NCBI RefSeq assembly: GCF_000708205.1
Contig: NW_014575562.1
Location: 1,322,257-1,386,256 of the forward strand
Reading direction: 5' to 3'
Length of the DNA: 64,000 nt
Source of the DNA: Mixia osmundae IAM 14324
Taxonomy: Eukaryota; Basidiomycota; Mixiomycetes; Mixiales; Mixiaceae
The notes beneath the pieces were generated by a model. The model saw only the letters and a list, made by a program, of their open reading frames with translations. It searched no databases and was not told the origin of the DNA. Position 1 is the first letter of the stretch, and every line of letters begins with the position of its first letter. The position numbers were made by a program, and so were the translations under genes. Shown piece by piece: positions 1-9,149 of this stretch.

Positions 1-869
1 CAGTGGTCTGGCATAGGCGCCAAACACTTTAGATTGTTTATATATTCGGTCAGTCGCGTGTGCCCAATGAATTCATCTGGCCGACTCGTGCGAGCACTGC
101 AGGTTCAGATTCTGGATCCTTGAAGGCCATTCCAAAAGTGCCCGCCTATATATTTGAATTGGGACAGAGTCCAGTGGCGTCAAATTTGCATGATTGCACC
201 GAGTGGACCAATAGCGCAAATATGCTGCTTCGAGCGATTGCGATTAGGCTCCCAGCCGAAAACCATGGCTCGAGTCAAAGAAACAGTCTTCCGATAATCG
301 TTGGTGTCCTGCGAGTAAAACCGCGCCGAGGTCCAGGCTGGATGTTTCTTCTATCGACTCATACTTTCTGACGCTTACTCCGTCCTTACGATACCGCGAA
401 CTCAGCATTCTCATCTGTGCAAATTCATAGCACGCTCAGCGAATGACCGGAACGCAGCTTGTTGTGAATGAGTAGGGCATTTGACGCCCCGTCAGAACGC
501 TTTCGTGTTTTGCGGCGAAGAAGTGCGCGTGGCGCTAGTGCATCATCGAGTTTGAGGAACGGTTCTTGCGGCTGGACGAGTCTGGAAAACAGTTGCGGCT
601 AGACGCTTGCACGCCGGATGCATGCAGATGAGTGATACGCAGGCGAGGAGACACGCTTCGAAGGCTGGCTGTTCATGCTGTCGCAACACATGTATGTCGC
701 CGATCATTCGATCGCGCAGCTGTGCAGTATCGTAAGCATGGCGCGCGCACGAGGTGACATGCATGGCAAGCACACCTACCTCAGATCTCGGCGCCTTCCG
801 CGACATTGAAGACGCAAGGCTATCCCGCAGGAGCTTGCGGTCTGGCAGCTCCTCGACGACAAGCTGACG
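1..869. other. no supported gene (left edge)
   Basis: I see no convincing gene here. The longest open frame (60-371, +) starts at GTG, has no recognisable domain and no splice partner. Overlapping minus frames at 543-973 are rich in Arg, Cys and Ser and look like chance. The stretch just before 870 is presumably the promoter of the small secreted protein that follows. A gene continuing off the left edge cannot be excluded. Confidence 0.5.
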
Positions 870-1454
870 ATGCGGTTCGCTATCGTTCTGTCCCTTGCGG
901 CTGCGACGAGCTTCAGTTCGGCCCAGAGCTCTGGCGATGATATATTCAGTGACTTGTCAAGCTTAGGCAGCAACTTGGCGTGAGTTCCGAGGAGCTAGCA
1001 TTCGGCGCAGACTGAGGACCTTTGCAGCACCTACTTGTCGTCCGCAGGCTCTGATCTGAGTAGCTACTTCGGCACGCTCACCTCTGAAGCTGCAGGCCGT
1101 AAGGCTTTCTTGCTGACCCAAGACCCGAGACTGACAAGAAAGGTGCCTGTGACAGTCGCAACCGATTCGACGGGTTCCCTCGCTTCTCAGAGATCTTCAA
1201 TCGCCTCACAGCTGTCCTCGGCTGGAGCAGTGGTGACCAGTGCAGCCGGATCCGCCGTGCCTGGCTTCAGCTCTATCGTGAGCAGCGCTCTGTCAGCCAA
1301 CTCACTATCGATACCCACTGCTACAGCTTCTATTCCGAGTGCGACCTTCACCCCCACGGGTGCAGCGACTCGAGGCTTCGGTGACGCACCGCTCGTATTT
1401 GCGAGCCTGAGCCTTCTGGCCTGCGTTTTCGTCGGCGCTGTTATCACCGTCTGA
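870..1454 (+). CDS. small secreted Ser/Thr-rich protein, probably GPI-anchored
   Basis: The ATG at 870 opens a typical signal peptide (MRFAIVLSLAAATSFSSAQS). An intron at 980-1027 joins this to a Ser/Thr/Ala-rich body. A second in-frame intron at 1099-1155 (57 bp, donor GTAAGG, internal CTGAC, acceptor GACAG) is likely; with it the product is 159 residues, without it 178. The C-terminus ends in a hydrophobic stretch (about 20 residues finishing ..VFVGAVITV) after a Ser/Thr-rich spacer, as in GPI-attachment signals. I infer a plasma-membrane or cell-wall mannoprotein. I recognise no family domain. A second gene of the same architecture follows 115 bp downstream on the same strand. Confidence 0.6.
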
Positions 1455-1568
1455 ATGCACAGAGTCACGCTCAGACCTGCTCCCGAGCAGCGTTGCCTGA
1501 CGCAAACCGAGCTGAATGTACACGACCAAACTATCCTGCAGCCCTGGTCTCCGTCGAGACGCCGCAGA

Positions 1569-1978
1569 ATGAAAGTCAAAATGGCTTGTCTCGGCCTGCT
1601 CGCGCTGACTGCACTTACAATCGCTGACGATTCCACCGATGAGATTGCATCTGCTATCGCGAGTATCGTCAAAGACAGCAACTCTGGCAGTAGGAGGTCT
1701 TTGATGCTGCTTGACTACGAGCTCACAACGCAAAATCAGACCTAGGGGCGCTACAAGGTGATATCGACAAGCTCACTGGTGCAAGCGTGGGCCTCGGCAG
1801 TAACGCAACCCAAATTGCGTCAGGCAATAAGACCGACTCATCACAAGATCAGTCAGGTGATCCGATCGCACTCCCTGCGAGTGGAGACCAACCGGCCACT
1901 TCAATGGCCTTCAGAACTAGATGCGTGGCGAGCTCGCTGGTTGCCGTCGTCATCGCGTCGACGCTTTGTCAGCTATGA
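1569..1978 (+). CDS. small secreted protein, probably GPI-anchored
   Basis: Two exons joined by an intron at 1690-1739 (50 bp) give 119 residues. It begins with a signal peptide (MKVKMACLGLLALTALTIAD), continues with a short polar region holding possible N-glycosylation sites (NAT, NKT), and ends in a hydrophobic tail (ASSLVAVVIASTLCQL) with no polar residues after it. That is the layout of a GPI-anchored wall protein. The splice is supported because the downstream frame is open only through this junction. It lies directly after another small secreted protein of the same architecture, with little sequence similarity, so the pair may be diverged duplicates. Function unknown. Confidence 0.55.
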
Positions 1979-1995
1979 TGCAATGTCTTGCAGTC

Positions 1996-3744
1996 CTATG
2001 AGCAGCCAACGGGATCGACGGGAGAACAGCATGACCAGGAACTGGCCGCTTTGTTGCCCAATGCATCCTTGAGAGCTATGATCGATGCATAGATGGATAA
2101 GACTGCATGATCGTCAATGTAGACCAAATAAAGTAGGCAAGACTGACACATCGTAGCCGCGGCAAGAATGATCCAGATCAGATTGATAGTATTGATGATG
2201 GGCTGCTGCAGGAAGCCACGCTTCCATCGAGAGAAGTTTCTGAACGTGTCAACACGCTTGACGCCGCCTCCTGGCGTCCACGGATCGTCGGCAAGCATCG
2301 CGCCACAATTGATGTTGTAGGCCAAGTAGAGCAGATTGGGAAAGAGGTAAGAGAACTGGAAGATGGCAAAAGCTGCCACAACGGCAGTCAGCGCTGAAAA
2401 GGCGGGAACACTCACTGCAATGACGAAAGCCAAGAGCCAGTAGCTCACAACGGCAGGCGCCCAAAGCAGCTTGCCGCGAGATGTAGAGGGACTGGGGAAT
2501 GCGAGCATCGTTTCGAGGATGTTATGATAGATCAATTTGACGCCGATGTTGCCGTAGAGACAAGCAGCGATGACGCCACTGATCAAGCTGATGACATTTG
2601 TGACGGTCTGCCAGGCATAATTCGCGATGCCCATGTTGGCGGGATTGACGACATACTGGCCTTGCTTTGCGTAGACAACTTCACCGAAGACGACGTACAC
2701 AACCGCGATGAAAGCTTGTGCAAGGATGAGTGATTTGATGAATGACATGGGCTTGCGCATCTCCGAGAGGAATTCGCAGTAGACAATGCAACCCCCATAG
2801 GCGTAGATAAGGTTGAGCAACGCAGAGAGCTTTTCCTGAAAAGGCGCGGGAACGATAGCGAGGACGGTCTTGTGAGGCCATGATCCATCGGATGACATCT
2901 TGGTCGAATTGGCTCCAAAGTTGACCTCGCCGTCAGACATGGCGATCATGGTGAAGAGGAGTGCGAGCACGTTGAGCCAGATTGCGGCCGAGGCGAGCCA
3001 CGCAAACCTGCGCAGAGTCCTGATCTGAGCGACCGAGATGCCGACAAAGAGCCAGATGAGCGTGCAGATGACAAAACAGAGTCTAAACTTGGTGATCTGG
3101 CTGAATGCCATGCCGGACGACAGTAGGATGATCCCCACATTTGCGACGAGTTGCAAACTCTGCAAGATATTCGACACACTGCGTGCACGCCGACCTAGGA
3201 TGCGTCCAAAGAGATCACCAAAGGCTCGAATGGGATATTCGGCGCTGTCGAGCTTGAGGAAGAGCAGCCAGACAAGCATGCCCGAGTAGAAGGAGGCTAT
3301 GCCGAAGCCGACAAAGGCAGCTGCGCCACCAGTTGAACCGAGAACGGAAACCGAGTAGGGTGCAGATGAGGGGCCGATGATATCGGTGCAGATGAGCCAG
3401 AGGACCGACTGCCAGCTTGCGACGCGCGCTGCTGAGTCTGCTGTTGCTCTCAGACTTGTATCCGCTGACTTGGCCGATTCCTGCGTGCTGGCCGACGTCT
3501 GCCCTGTGTGACTTTGCATCGGTCTACAGATCAGCCTGTCCGCAATTTTGCTGCAAGGGTTCTGCTGGTCTCGCTCGATGTCGTTGCCACTGCGCTCCCT
3601 CTGGCGCTGCAGCTTGGCGTAGTGTAGTATCTCCTCAAGAGGTACGTCGCTCGATTCAGCATAGAAGCGCGAGACCAAGCCGGACGATGTCGCCTGATCT
3701 GTAGCGACTTGCGCATTCGATGACATGCTGGCAGTGTGGATCAC
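1996..3744 (-). CDS. amino-acid transporter, AAAP (Aa_trans) family
   Basis: One open frame of 582 codons. A polar N-terminus of about 110 residues is followed by roughly eleven hydrophobic segments. The first segments (..SWQSVLWLICTDIIGPSSAP.., then a Gly/Ala-rich stretch and ..AEYPIRAFGDLFGRILG..) match the start of fungal neutral amino-acid permeases of the AAAP family (Neurospora MTR type). The expected role is proton-coupled amino-acid uptake across the plasma or vacuolar membrane; substrate cannot be told from sequence. The start at 3744 is the first Met; a second lies six residues on. A short in-frame intron in the hydrophilic N-terminus is possible. It is divergent from the Rho3-like gene. 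Confidence 0.8.
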   Translation of the reverse strand: MIHTASMSSNAQVATDQATSSGLVSRFYAESSDVPLEEILHYAKLQRQRERSGNDIERDQQNPCSKIADRLICRPMQSHTGQTSASTQESAKSADTSLRATADSAARVASWQSVLWLICTDIIGPSSAPYSVSVLGSTGGAAAFVGFGIASFYSGMLVWLLFLKLDSAEYPIRAFGDLFGRILGRRARSVSNILQSLQLVANVGIILLSSGMAFSQITKFRLCFVICTLIWLFVGISVAQIRTLRRFAWLASAAIWLNVLALLFTMIAMSDGEVNFGANSTKMSSDGSWPHKTVLAIVPAPFQEKLSALLNLIYAYGGCIVYCEFLSEMRKPMSFIKSLILAQAFIAVVYVVFGEVVYAKQGQYVVNPANMGIANYAWQTVTNVISLISGVIAACLYGNIGVKLIYHNILETMLAFPSPSTSRGKLLWAPAVVSYWLLAFVIAVSVPAFSALTAVVAAFAIFQFSYLFPNLLYLAYNINCGAMLADDPWTPGGGVKRVDTFRNFSRWKRGFLQQPIINTINLIWIILAAATMCQSCLLYLVYIDDHAVLSIYASIIALKDALGNKAASSWSCCSPVDPVGCS

Positions 3745-4042
3745 AAGCCCTCACGGTAAGCAAGCCACTGCTCATCAAGAAACTCGGTGAGTGACTTGCT
3801 AGACGGCGATTCCTGTCGAGCAAGAGTGTGTCTGACGCTAGACTGTTCCAGGAGGGGATCAAGATGGGTCACGAGACAGCCTTGGGCGAGCTCTAGTGTG
3901 GAGCGTGTGACATGGCAAGGGACGCATGAATGAGATCATGACTGGCGTGACTCGGATCGGATCGCGCTTCGACTTCGACGCCCGGTCCTTACTTAAGCTT
4001 GATCACTCCGTCTCCTTCACGGGCACCGACACTTGTCTCCCC

Positions 4043-4944
4043 ATGACCGACAGGGCTCTCGGGCCGAGGAAGACTGTGAGCAGCCTAGCCGAAGATGCAG
4101 ACAGCGAGCTGATTTCTCTCGGCGTCGCAGTACAGTCGCAAGGTCAGATTGACATCATGGGAGCATCGCAGACGGCTGACGCCTGCAGACTGTCAGATTC
4201 TAGTCCTGGGCGATGGCGCATCCGGCAAGACCTCGCTGCTGACTGTCTATACCAAAGGCTTCTTTCCCGTCGCCTACGAGCCTACCGTCTTTGAGGTCTG
4301 CTCTTGCTCCTCAAACGCCTTTGGTTCGGCTGATCGCGAGACGAGCAGAACATGGTCAAAGACTGCCACCTGGACTCTGACACGACCGTAGAGCTCTCCC
4401 TGTGGGACACAGCCGGTCAAGAAGACTTCGACAGGCTCAGGGCGCTCGCCTACGCGGATACACATATCGCTCTCCTCTGCTTCTCCGTGCGTTCGGACCT
4501 ACTCGCTCGTACTAGACTCACACGACAGGTCCAGGTCGACCAGCCCAACTCGCTCGACAACATCGAAAGCAAATGGATAGGCGAGATCAACCAGCATTGC
4601 GAGGGAATTCGATTATGTCTTGTCGGTGCGCGTCATCACGTCAGGACAAAGTCGTAGGCTGACACGCCAGAAAAGCACTCAAATGCGATCTGCGCGACGA
4701 TCCAAGAACACGCCGAGAGCTCGCCAAGACGGGCGAGCATCCAGTGGAGTACGAGGCTGGCGTCGCCGTCGCCAAAAGGATCAGAGCTTCTCGCTATCTC
4801 GAATGCTCGGCAAAGGAAAACAGAGGCGTCTCCGAAGCGTTTGAGGAAGCAGCACGATTATCTATACTGGCACGGCCCAGCGGCGAATCATCCACCTCGT
4901 CAGGCCTATCGTCACTCAAATCACTCTTTTGCTTTCGCGCGTAG
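4043..4944 (+). CDS. RHO3: Rho-family small GTPase, Rho3 type
   Basis: Five exons (introns 4143-4188, 4296-4348, 4487-4534, 4626-4675) give 234 residues. All G boxes are visible: P-loop GDGASGKT, switch I YEPTVFEN, switch II WDTAGQEDFDRLR, base-binding ALKCDL and ECSAK. The sequence around VELSLWDTAGQ, SKWIGEI and the RIRASRYLECSAKENRGV region is closest to fungal Rho3, which directs exocytosis and polarised growth by binding formin and exocyst. The Ser-rich tail ends in Cys-Phe-Arg-Ala, a CaaX-like prenylation motif with an unusual Arg in the second aliphatic position. The start was placed at 4043; an in-frame ATG at 3926 would add 39 residues. Rho3 proteins often carry an N-terminal extension like this one. 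Confidence 0.88.
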
Positions 4945-5060
4945 TATCTAGTCAGCGCAAGAAAGGTGTCTTGTAGGGTCTGTATCACTCTGTCCACTGT
5001 TGTAGACTAGCCAACGGGCTGCATTTGGATGCACAGCAAGCAGATGCCATCGTTGCGCGC

Positions 5061-6640
5061 TCAGCAAGCCGGCAAACCTTTGAGACCACTTCCGCAGACC
5101 GTGTTGGCCTCGAAGTCGTACTTGTCCGCGTACCCGCCCAGTCGTTTGACATTCCAATCTGGCTTACCAGTCAGCAGCACGGAAGCATATACACGGAAAC
5201 ATACTGATGAAGTTGATGTCTCTGCAGCTTCTCGCGCCAGTGTGACAGTAGATGGACACATCGGGCCGCATCGTCGCATCGAGGGTGCCGCTCCAGTTGA
5301 CGAAGGAGATGTTGCGGTACTGGACGCTGTCGACGGCCAACAATCCCTCATTGAGGCACTGCCGCGGCATGATAGTTTAGGATGGCCGGTATGTATCCTC
5401 TCGAAAGACCCACAGAATAGTCAGTGCCGTGTGCGCAACCCTGCGCGCCAAGGCGCGTGCTGATGACGACTGCTTTGGCGACATTGGTGAGTTGATAGTC
5501 TTCGAAAACGACATCCTGCATCGAGCCTTTCGAGCCAGCGAAAGCTTTGACCATGACGGCCGTGCCAGAATTGATCATCCGCACGCCTTTGTAGTGTACT
5601 CGAGCAATAGAGTCAGTCCCACCCACACCGAATGTGCTGTAGGATAGATGTCAGCTCGTCTCAGAGGGCCTGTTGCGAAGACTGACCCCAGGTTGGTCCC
5701 GCCACTGGGGCTGCAAGTGATGTTTGAGATCAACATATCAGTCCCTGGGTGAACGCCGCCAATGAGCAGCGGATCTCAAGGCTTTGTTCGCGTCCGGCGT
5801 ACCGCTGTGTACCGTGACGCATTCGTCACCATTGCTGACGAACACATTGCGGACCTCATTGAACGAACCTCCGAGATCGACACCGTCTGTCGTGCCGACC
5901 TGATCGGCCACAATGGTCAGACCCTCGATGACGTTGTGCGAGCCATCGATGACGACGTGGAAGCTAGGCGAATTGTTCAGCTTGAGGGCGCCTGTGATGC
6001 GCGAGTTGTCGGTCTGAAAGAATCTGATAAGGCGGGGTCTCGAGAGATCTGCATTGAGTGCGCGATTGGGTCTCCAGGCCGCACCATTGCCGTTGATAGT
6101 ACCCTGGCCAGTGATGACGATATTGTTGCTCCTCTCGAACGTCAGAAGAGTACCATCAAGTGATCTTTCATGGGGCACATTGATGATGCCGTCGATCTGA
6201 AGGGTGACGAATGAAGCAGCGTTGATGACGACATGCGTATGGATGTTGAACGTATGACCTTCGGGCACCAGGATGACCGTATCGAGCGGGTTCGTCTTGC
6301 CTTTCGAGGCCGGCAAGGCGCAGGACAGGTATGCTTGCGTGATCGCCTTGCCGACATCCTGTGCGCCACCAAAGTCGAGGACATTGCAAACTTTCGCGCC
6401 AGGGTCGGCTTCGCAGAGATCACGCTCCCAGAGCTCATCTCGGTCGGCAGAACGCCTGGCAAGCTGATGAGTGAAGTGGTCTGCATCCTGAACGGCATGC
6501 TCGATCGGTTGTGAGGAAGTAGTAGCGAGGGTATGATGGCGCTTGCCAAACTCCTGCGAGCGGCGAGCGGTGACAAAGGAGAGTATGTAGACCACCAGGG
6601 CCATGGATGAGTAGGCCATCATATTTCCTTGACCCTTCAT
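5061..6640 (-). CDS. glycoside hydrolase family 28, rhamnogalacturonase-like
   Basis: Five exons (introns 5745-5802, 5637-5686, 5347-5413, 5159-5204) encode 452 residues. A hydrophobic leader (..MAYSSMALVVYILSFVTA) indicates secretion; start ATG 6640 was chosen, with others just inside. The right-handed beta-helix signature is clear: TTDGVDL (family NTD site), NGDECVTV (second Asp site, here Asp-Glu), and a Cys-rich last turn ending CGSGLKGLPAC. The usual GHG is replaced by a TFGVGG stretch and RIK by VKAF. This pattern fits the rhamnogalacturonan-hydrolase side of GH28 better than endopolygalacturonase. The predicted role is cleavage of pectin side regions outside the cell. It shares a ~950 bp upstream region with the divergent LST8 gene. 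Confidence 0.83.
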
Positions 6641-7596
6641 TCTAAAGGACAGCGTAGTCGACGAAAAAGGCAGTGGACAAGCGAGCACAGCTCAGGGACG
6701 GACACAAGCTGTTGCTGACGCGAACGTCGCTATAGCGTTACGCGTTTCATTTGATCAGCCACGGTGCGCCGAGATCGCACGACCCCTCCAAGCCTGTGAA
6801 TAGGACGCAGCAGAGCCCTACACTGCTTCGTTCTTGCCTGATCATGTCACACGCTGATCGCAATCGCAATGGCCGCCACTATACTCGTCATAAACTGCAA
6901 GACGCTCAGGCCATGGAAGACATGGCCCTTGTCGAGTGAGACAGCGCATCTTTACGCCTGTAGCGAGCCGATAGGTTTGATCCTCTGGACAACGTTGACC
7001 AGACTGCCCGGTACTCGCTTCGTCCTGAATTCAGATCGGGTCGACGCCTCGCCCTAGACCAGGGGAGACATGCTTCCTGCTGTGATTTGCGTGGCGTTGG
7101 ACGTGGTCGCACCTTTGAGCGGAACGACAGAACAGCACGTTGGAACGGACTTCACCAGCAGCAACAGAGACACGAAGATGGCGCCTTTCTTCGAACGCAT
7201 GCTCTATCCACGAGACGGCCGCAAGGTCCTGACCATCAAGCCTGCTCGTGTGGCAGGGCAGCACGCCTGCAAATCTGGCTTGAACAACAGCCGCACGCTA
7301 AAGATGACTGTTGGTGCAGCACTACCGCAGATGCAATCCTTCGCGACTCTGGCGGTGGTGTGCCGATGTCGTGAGAGTTGTCTGGTCAGAGCGTCATCTC
7401 AGATAGCCGGCACAATTCGAGCGTGGAAGTCCAATGAATCGTTGCTGAGATCTTGAGATGGGCGACGAGTACCTTTTGCCCGGAGAATGTCTGAAAACAC
7501 CGAGAACACAGCTCGCGCTCTTAAGACGCGTCATTTAAGCTTTGATCTTGGACCTGGCGCACTTGCGCCTGCCCTGACCTGCCTGCGTGAGCGTCG
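6641..7596. other. intergenic region, no supported gene
   Basis: This is the spacer between the divergent GH28 and LST8 genes. Open frames at 7070-7456 (+) and 7031-7264 (-) overlap each other, have low-complexity or unremarkable composition and no splice-supported extension. I see no tRNA or repeat. It probably holds the promoters of both flanking genes. Confidence 0.5.
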
Positions 7597-9031
7597 ATGG
7601 TAGATGAAGCAGCAGATGCTGTAGGCAGCGCGCATGATGCGCTCTCTGTCATCTTGGCCACCGGCGGCTACGACAATACGATCCGGTAATGCCCTGCCGA
7701 GGATGCCGTCTTTCTTCAACTGACGCTTCTTGCAGCTTCTGGGAGGCTTGGTCAGGTGTCTGCAGCAGGACAATCCAGCATCCCGAGTCCGTCAGTCGCT
7801 CCAGAGATAGCAGCGGGTACGCAAGCTGAAAAGCGACGACAGGCGGTCAATCGGTTGGCAATATCGCCCGACAAGCGATTCCTTGCAGCAGCAGGCAACC
7901 AGCATGTCAGGCTTTACGACGTGCAGCATGCAGGCACAACCAACAGCTCAGGCTCATCAAGCGCAGTCAGTTACGCCGACCTGCTGTGAGGCTCAGCTCA
8001 GGCTGGTACACAGGTCGCGAGCTTTGATGGCCATACGGGCAACGTCACTGCGCTCGCATGGCACTGCGAAGGCAAATGGCTCGTCACAGGCAGCGAGGAC
8101 GGCACACTGAAGATCTGGGATACTCGGTCTGCCGTAAAACTGACGGGCTCAGCTGAGCTGATCAATTCTCGCAGGTCTGCCACAGTGCAGCGTAATTTTG
8201 ACCACAAGTCGCCCGTCAATGACTGCGTCATCCATCCCAATCAGGGAGAGCTTATATCCTGTGATCAATCTGGTGCCATCAAAGTCTGGGATCTCGGCGC
8301 AAACACTTGCACCCACGAGCTCGTTCGTCGCTCGCCTCTCGGCCCGCTATGAGGCTGAAACTATCCGGATAGGTACCTGAAGAAGATGTGCCGATGCGGT
8401 CCGTCTCATTCGCCAGCGATGGTTCATACCTCGTAGGCGGCAATAACAAAGTAGGCAGCAATCCGGTTGGGCGTACACTGTCTGACACGCAGACAGGGCA
8501 ACTGCTACATCTGGACCATCCAGAACGGGCGTGACTTTACAGACTTGCAACCCAAGACGCGCTTCCAAGCGCACAACAAGTATCTCATCCGGTGTCTACT
8601 CAGCCCCGATGTGAAGTGAGTCGCCATGTTTCCTGCCTGACCCCTACTAATCAGGACGTGTAGATATCTTGCCACTTGCTCAGCAGACACGACCATCAAG
8701 ATCTGGTCCCTCGAAGGCGGGCAGACCAAGCTCGACAAAGTCCTCGTTGGCCATCAGCGGTGGGTATGGGACATGGCATTCTCTGCTGACTCTGCCTATC
8801 TCGTCTCCAGTCAGTTGCTCGTACTGGCCTATGTGTCCCGCTGAGACCACCCGCACAGCGTCATCTGATCACACAGCACGCTTATGGGAGCTCGCGAGCG
8901 GCTCAACGGTGCGGCAGTACAGGCCAGTGTATCCTTTTGCACTCCGGCTATACTGACATGACTATCACAGTGGCCATCACAAAGCAGCCGTCTGTATTGC
9001 ACTCAACGATATCAACATCGGGCCTGAATGA
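7597..9031 (+). CDS. LST8: TOR complex subunit LST8 (WD40)
   Basis: Ten exons, nine short introns (7686-7735, 7791-7842, 7966-8013, 8127-8174, 8323-8372, 8451-8496, 8616-8663, 8810-8858, 8923-8970) give 331 residues, the normal LST8 length. The product is WD40 repeats from end to end: the [19 protein letters not shown] start, [64 protein letters not shown] and [11 protein letters not shown] are diagnostic of LST8 (Wat1/Pop3 in fission yeast). It binds the TOR kinase domain in TORC1 and TORC2. The last intron is best read as GC-AG: only that junction restores [12 protein letters not shown]. Its stop lies 118 bp from the convergent GH5 gene's stop. Confidence 0.95.
8923..8970 (+). other. inferred GC-AG intron in LST8
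   Basis: The exon ends ..CAGTACAG and the intron begins GCCAGT and ends ATCACAG (48 bp, internal CTGAC). Splicing here gives Arg-Gln-Tyr-Ser-Gly-His-His, the conserved LST8 sequence. The nearest canonical alternative (GT at 8929) also keeps frame but inserts Arg-Pro-Val in place of Ser and leaves a 42-bp intron, shorter than its neighbours. Confidence 0.65.
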
Positions 9032-9149
9032 GATGTTGTACATGCAATGACGTGTTGATGCTCCCAAAGGTGCGCTGTATACAGACGAAAGTCCCAGGAG
9101 TGCGCTGTATAGTTTGTACAAGTGAGAGTAATCGTATCTCTGTGTCGCG

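Noticed and set aside
60-371. 103-codon frame on the plus strand
   Set aside because: GTG start, no domain, no splice partner and no signal peptide.
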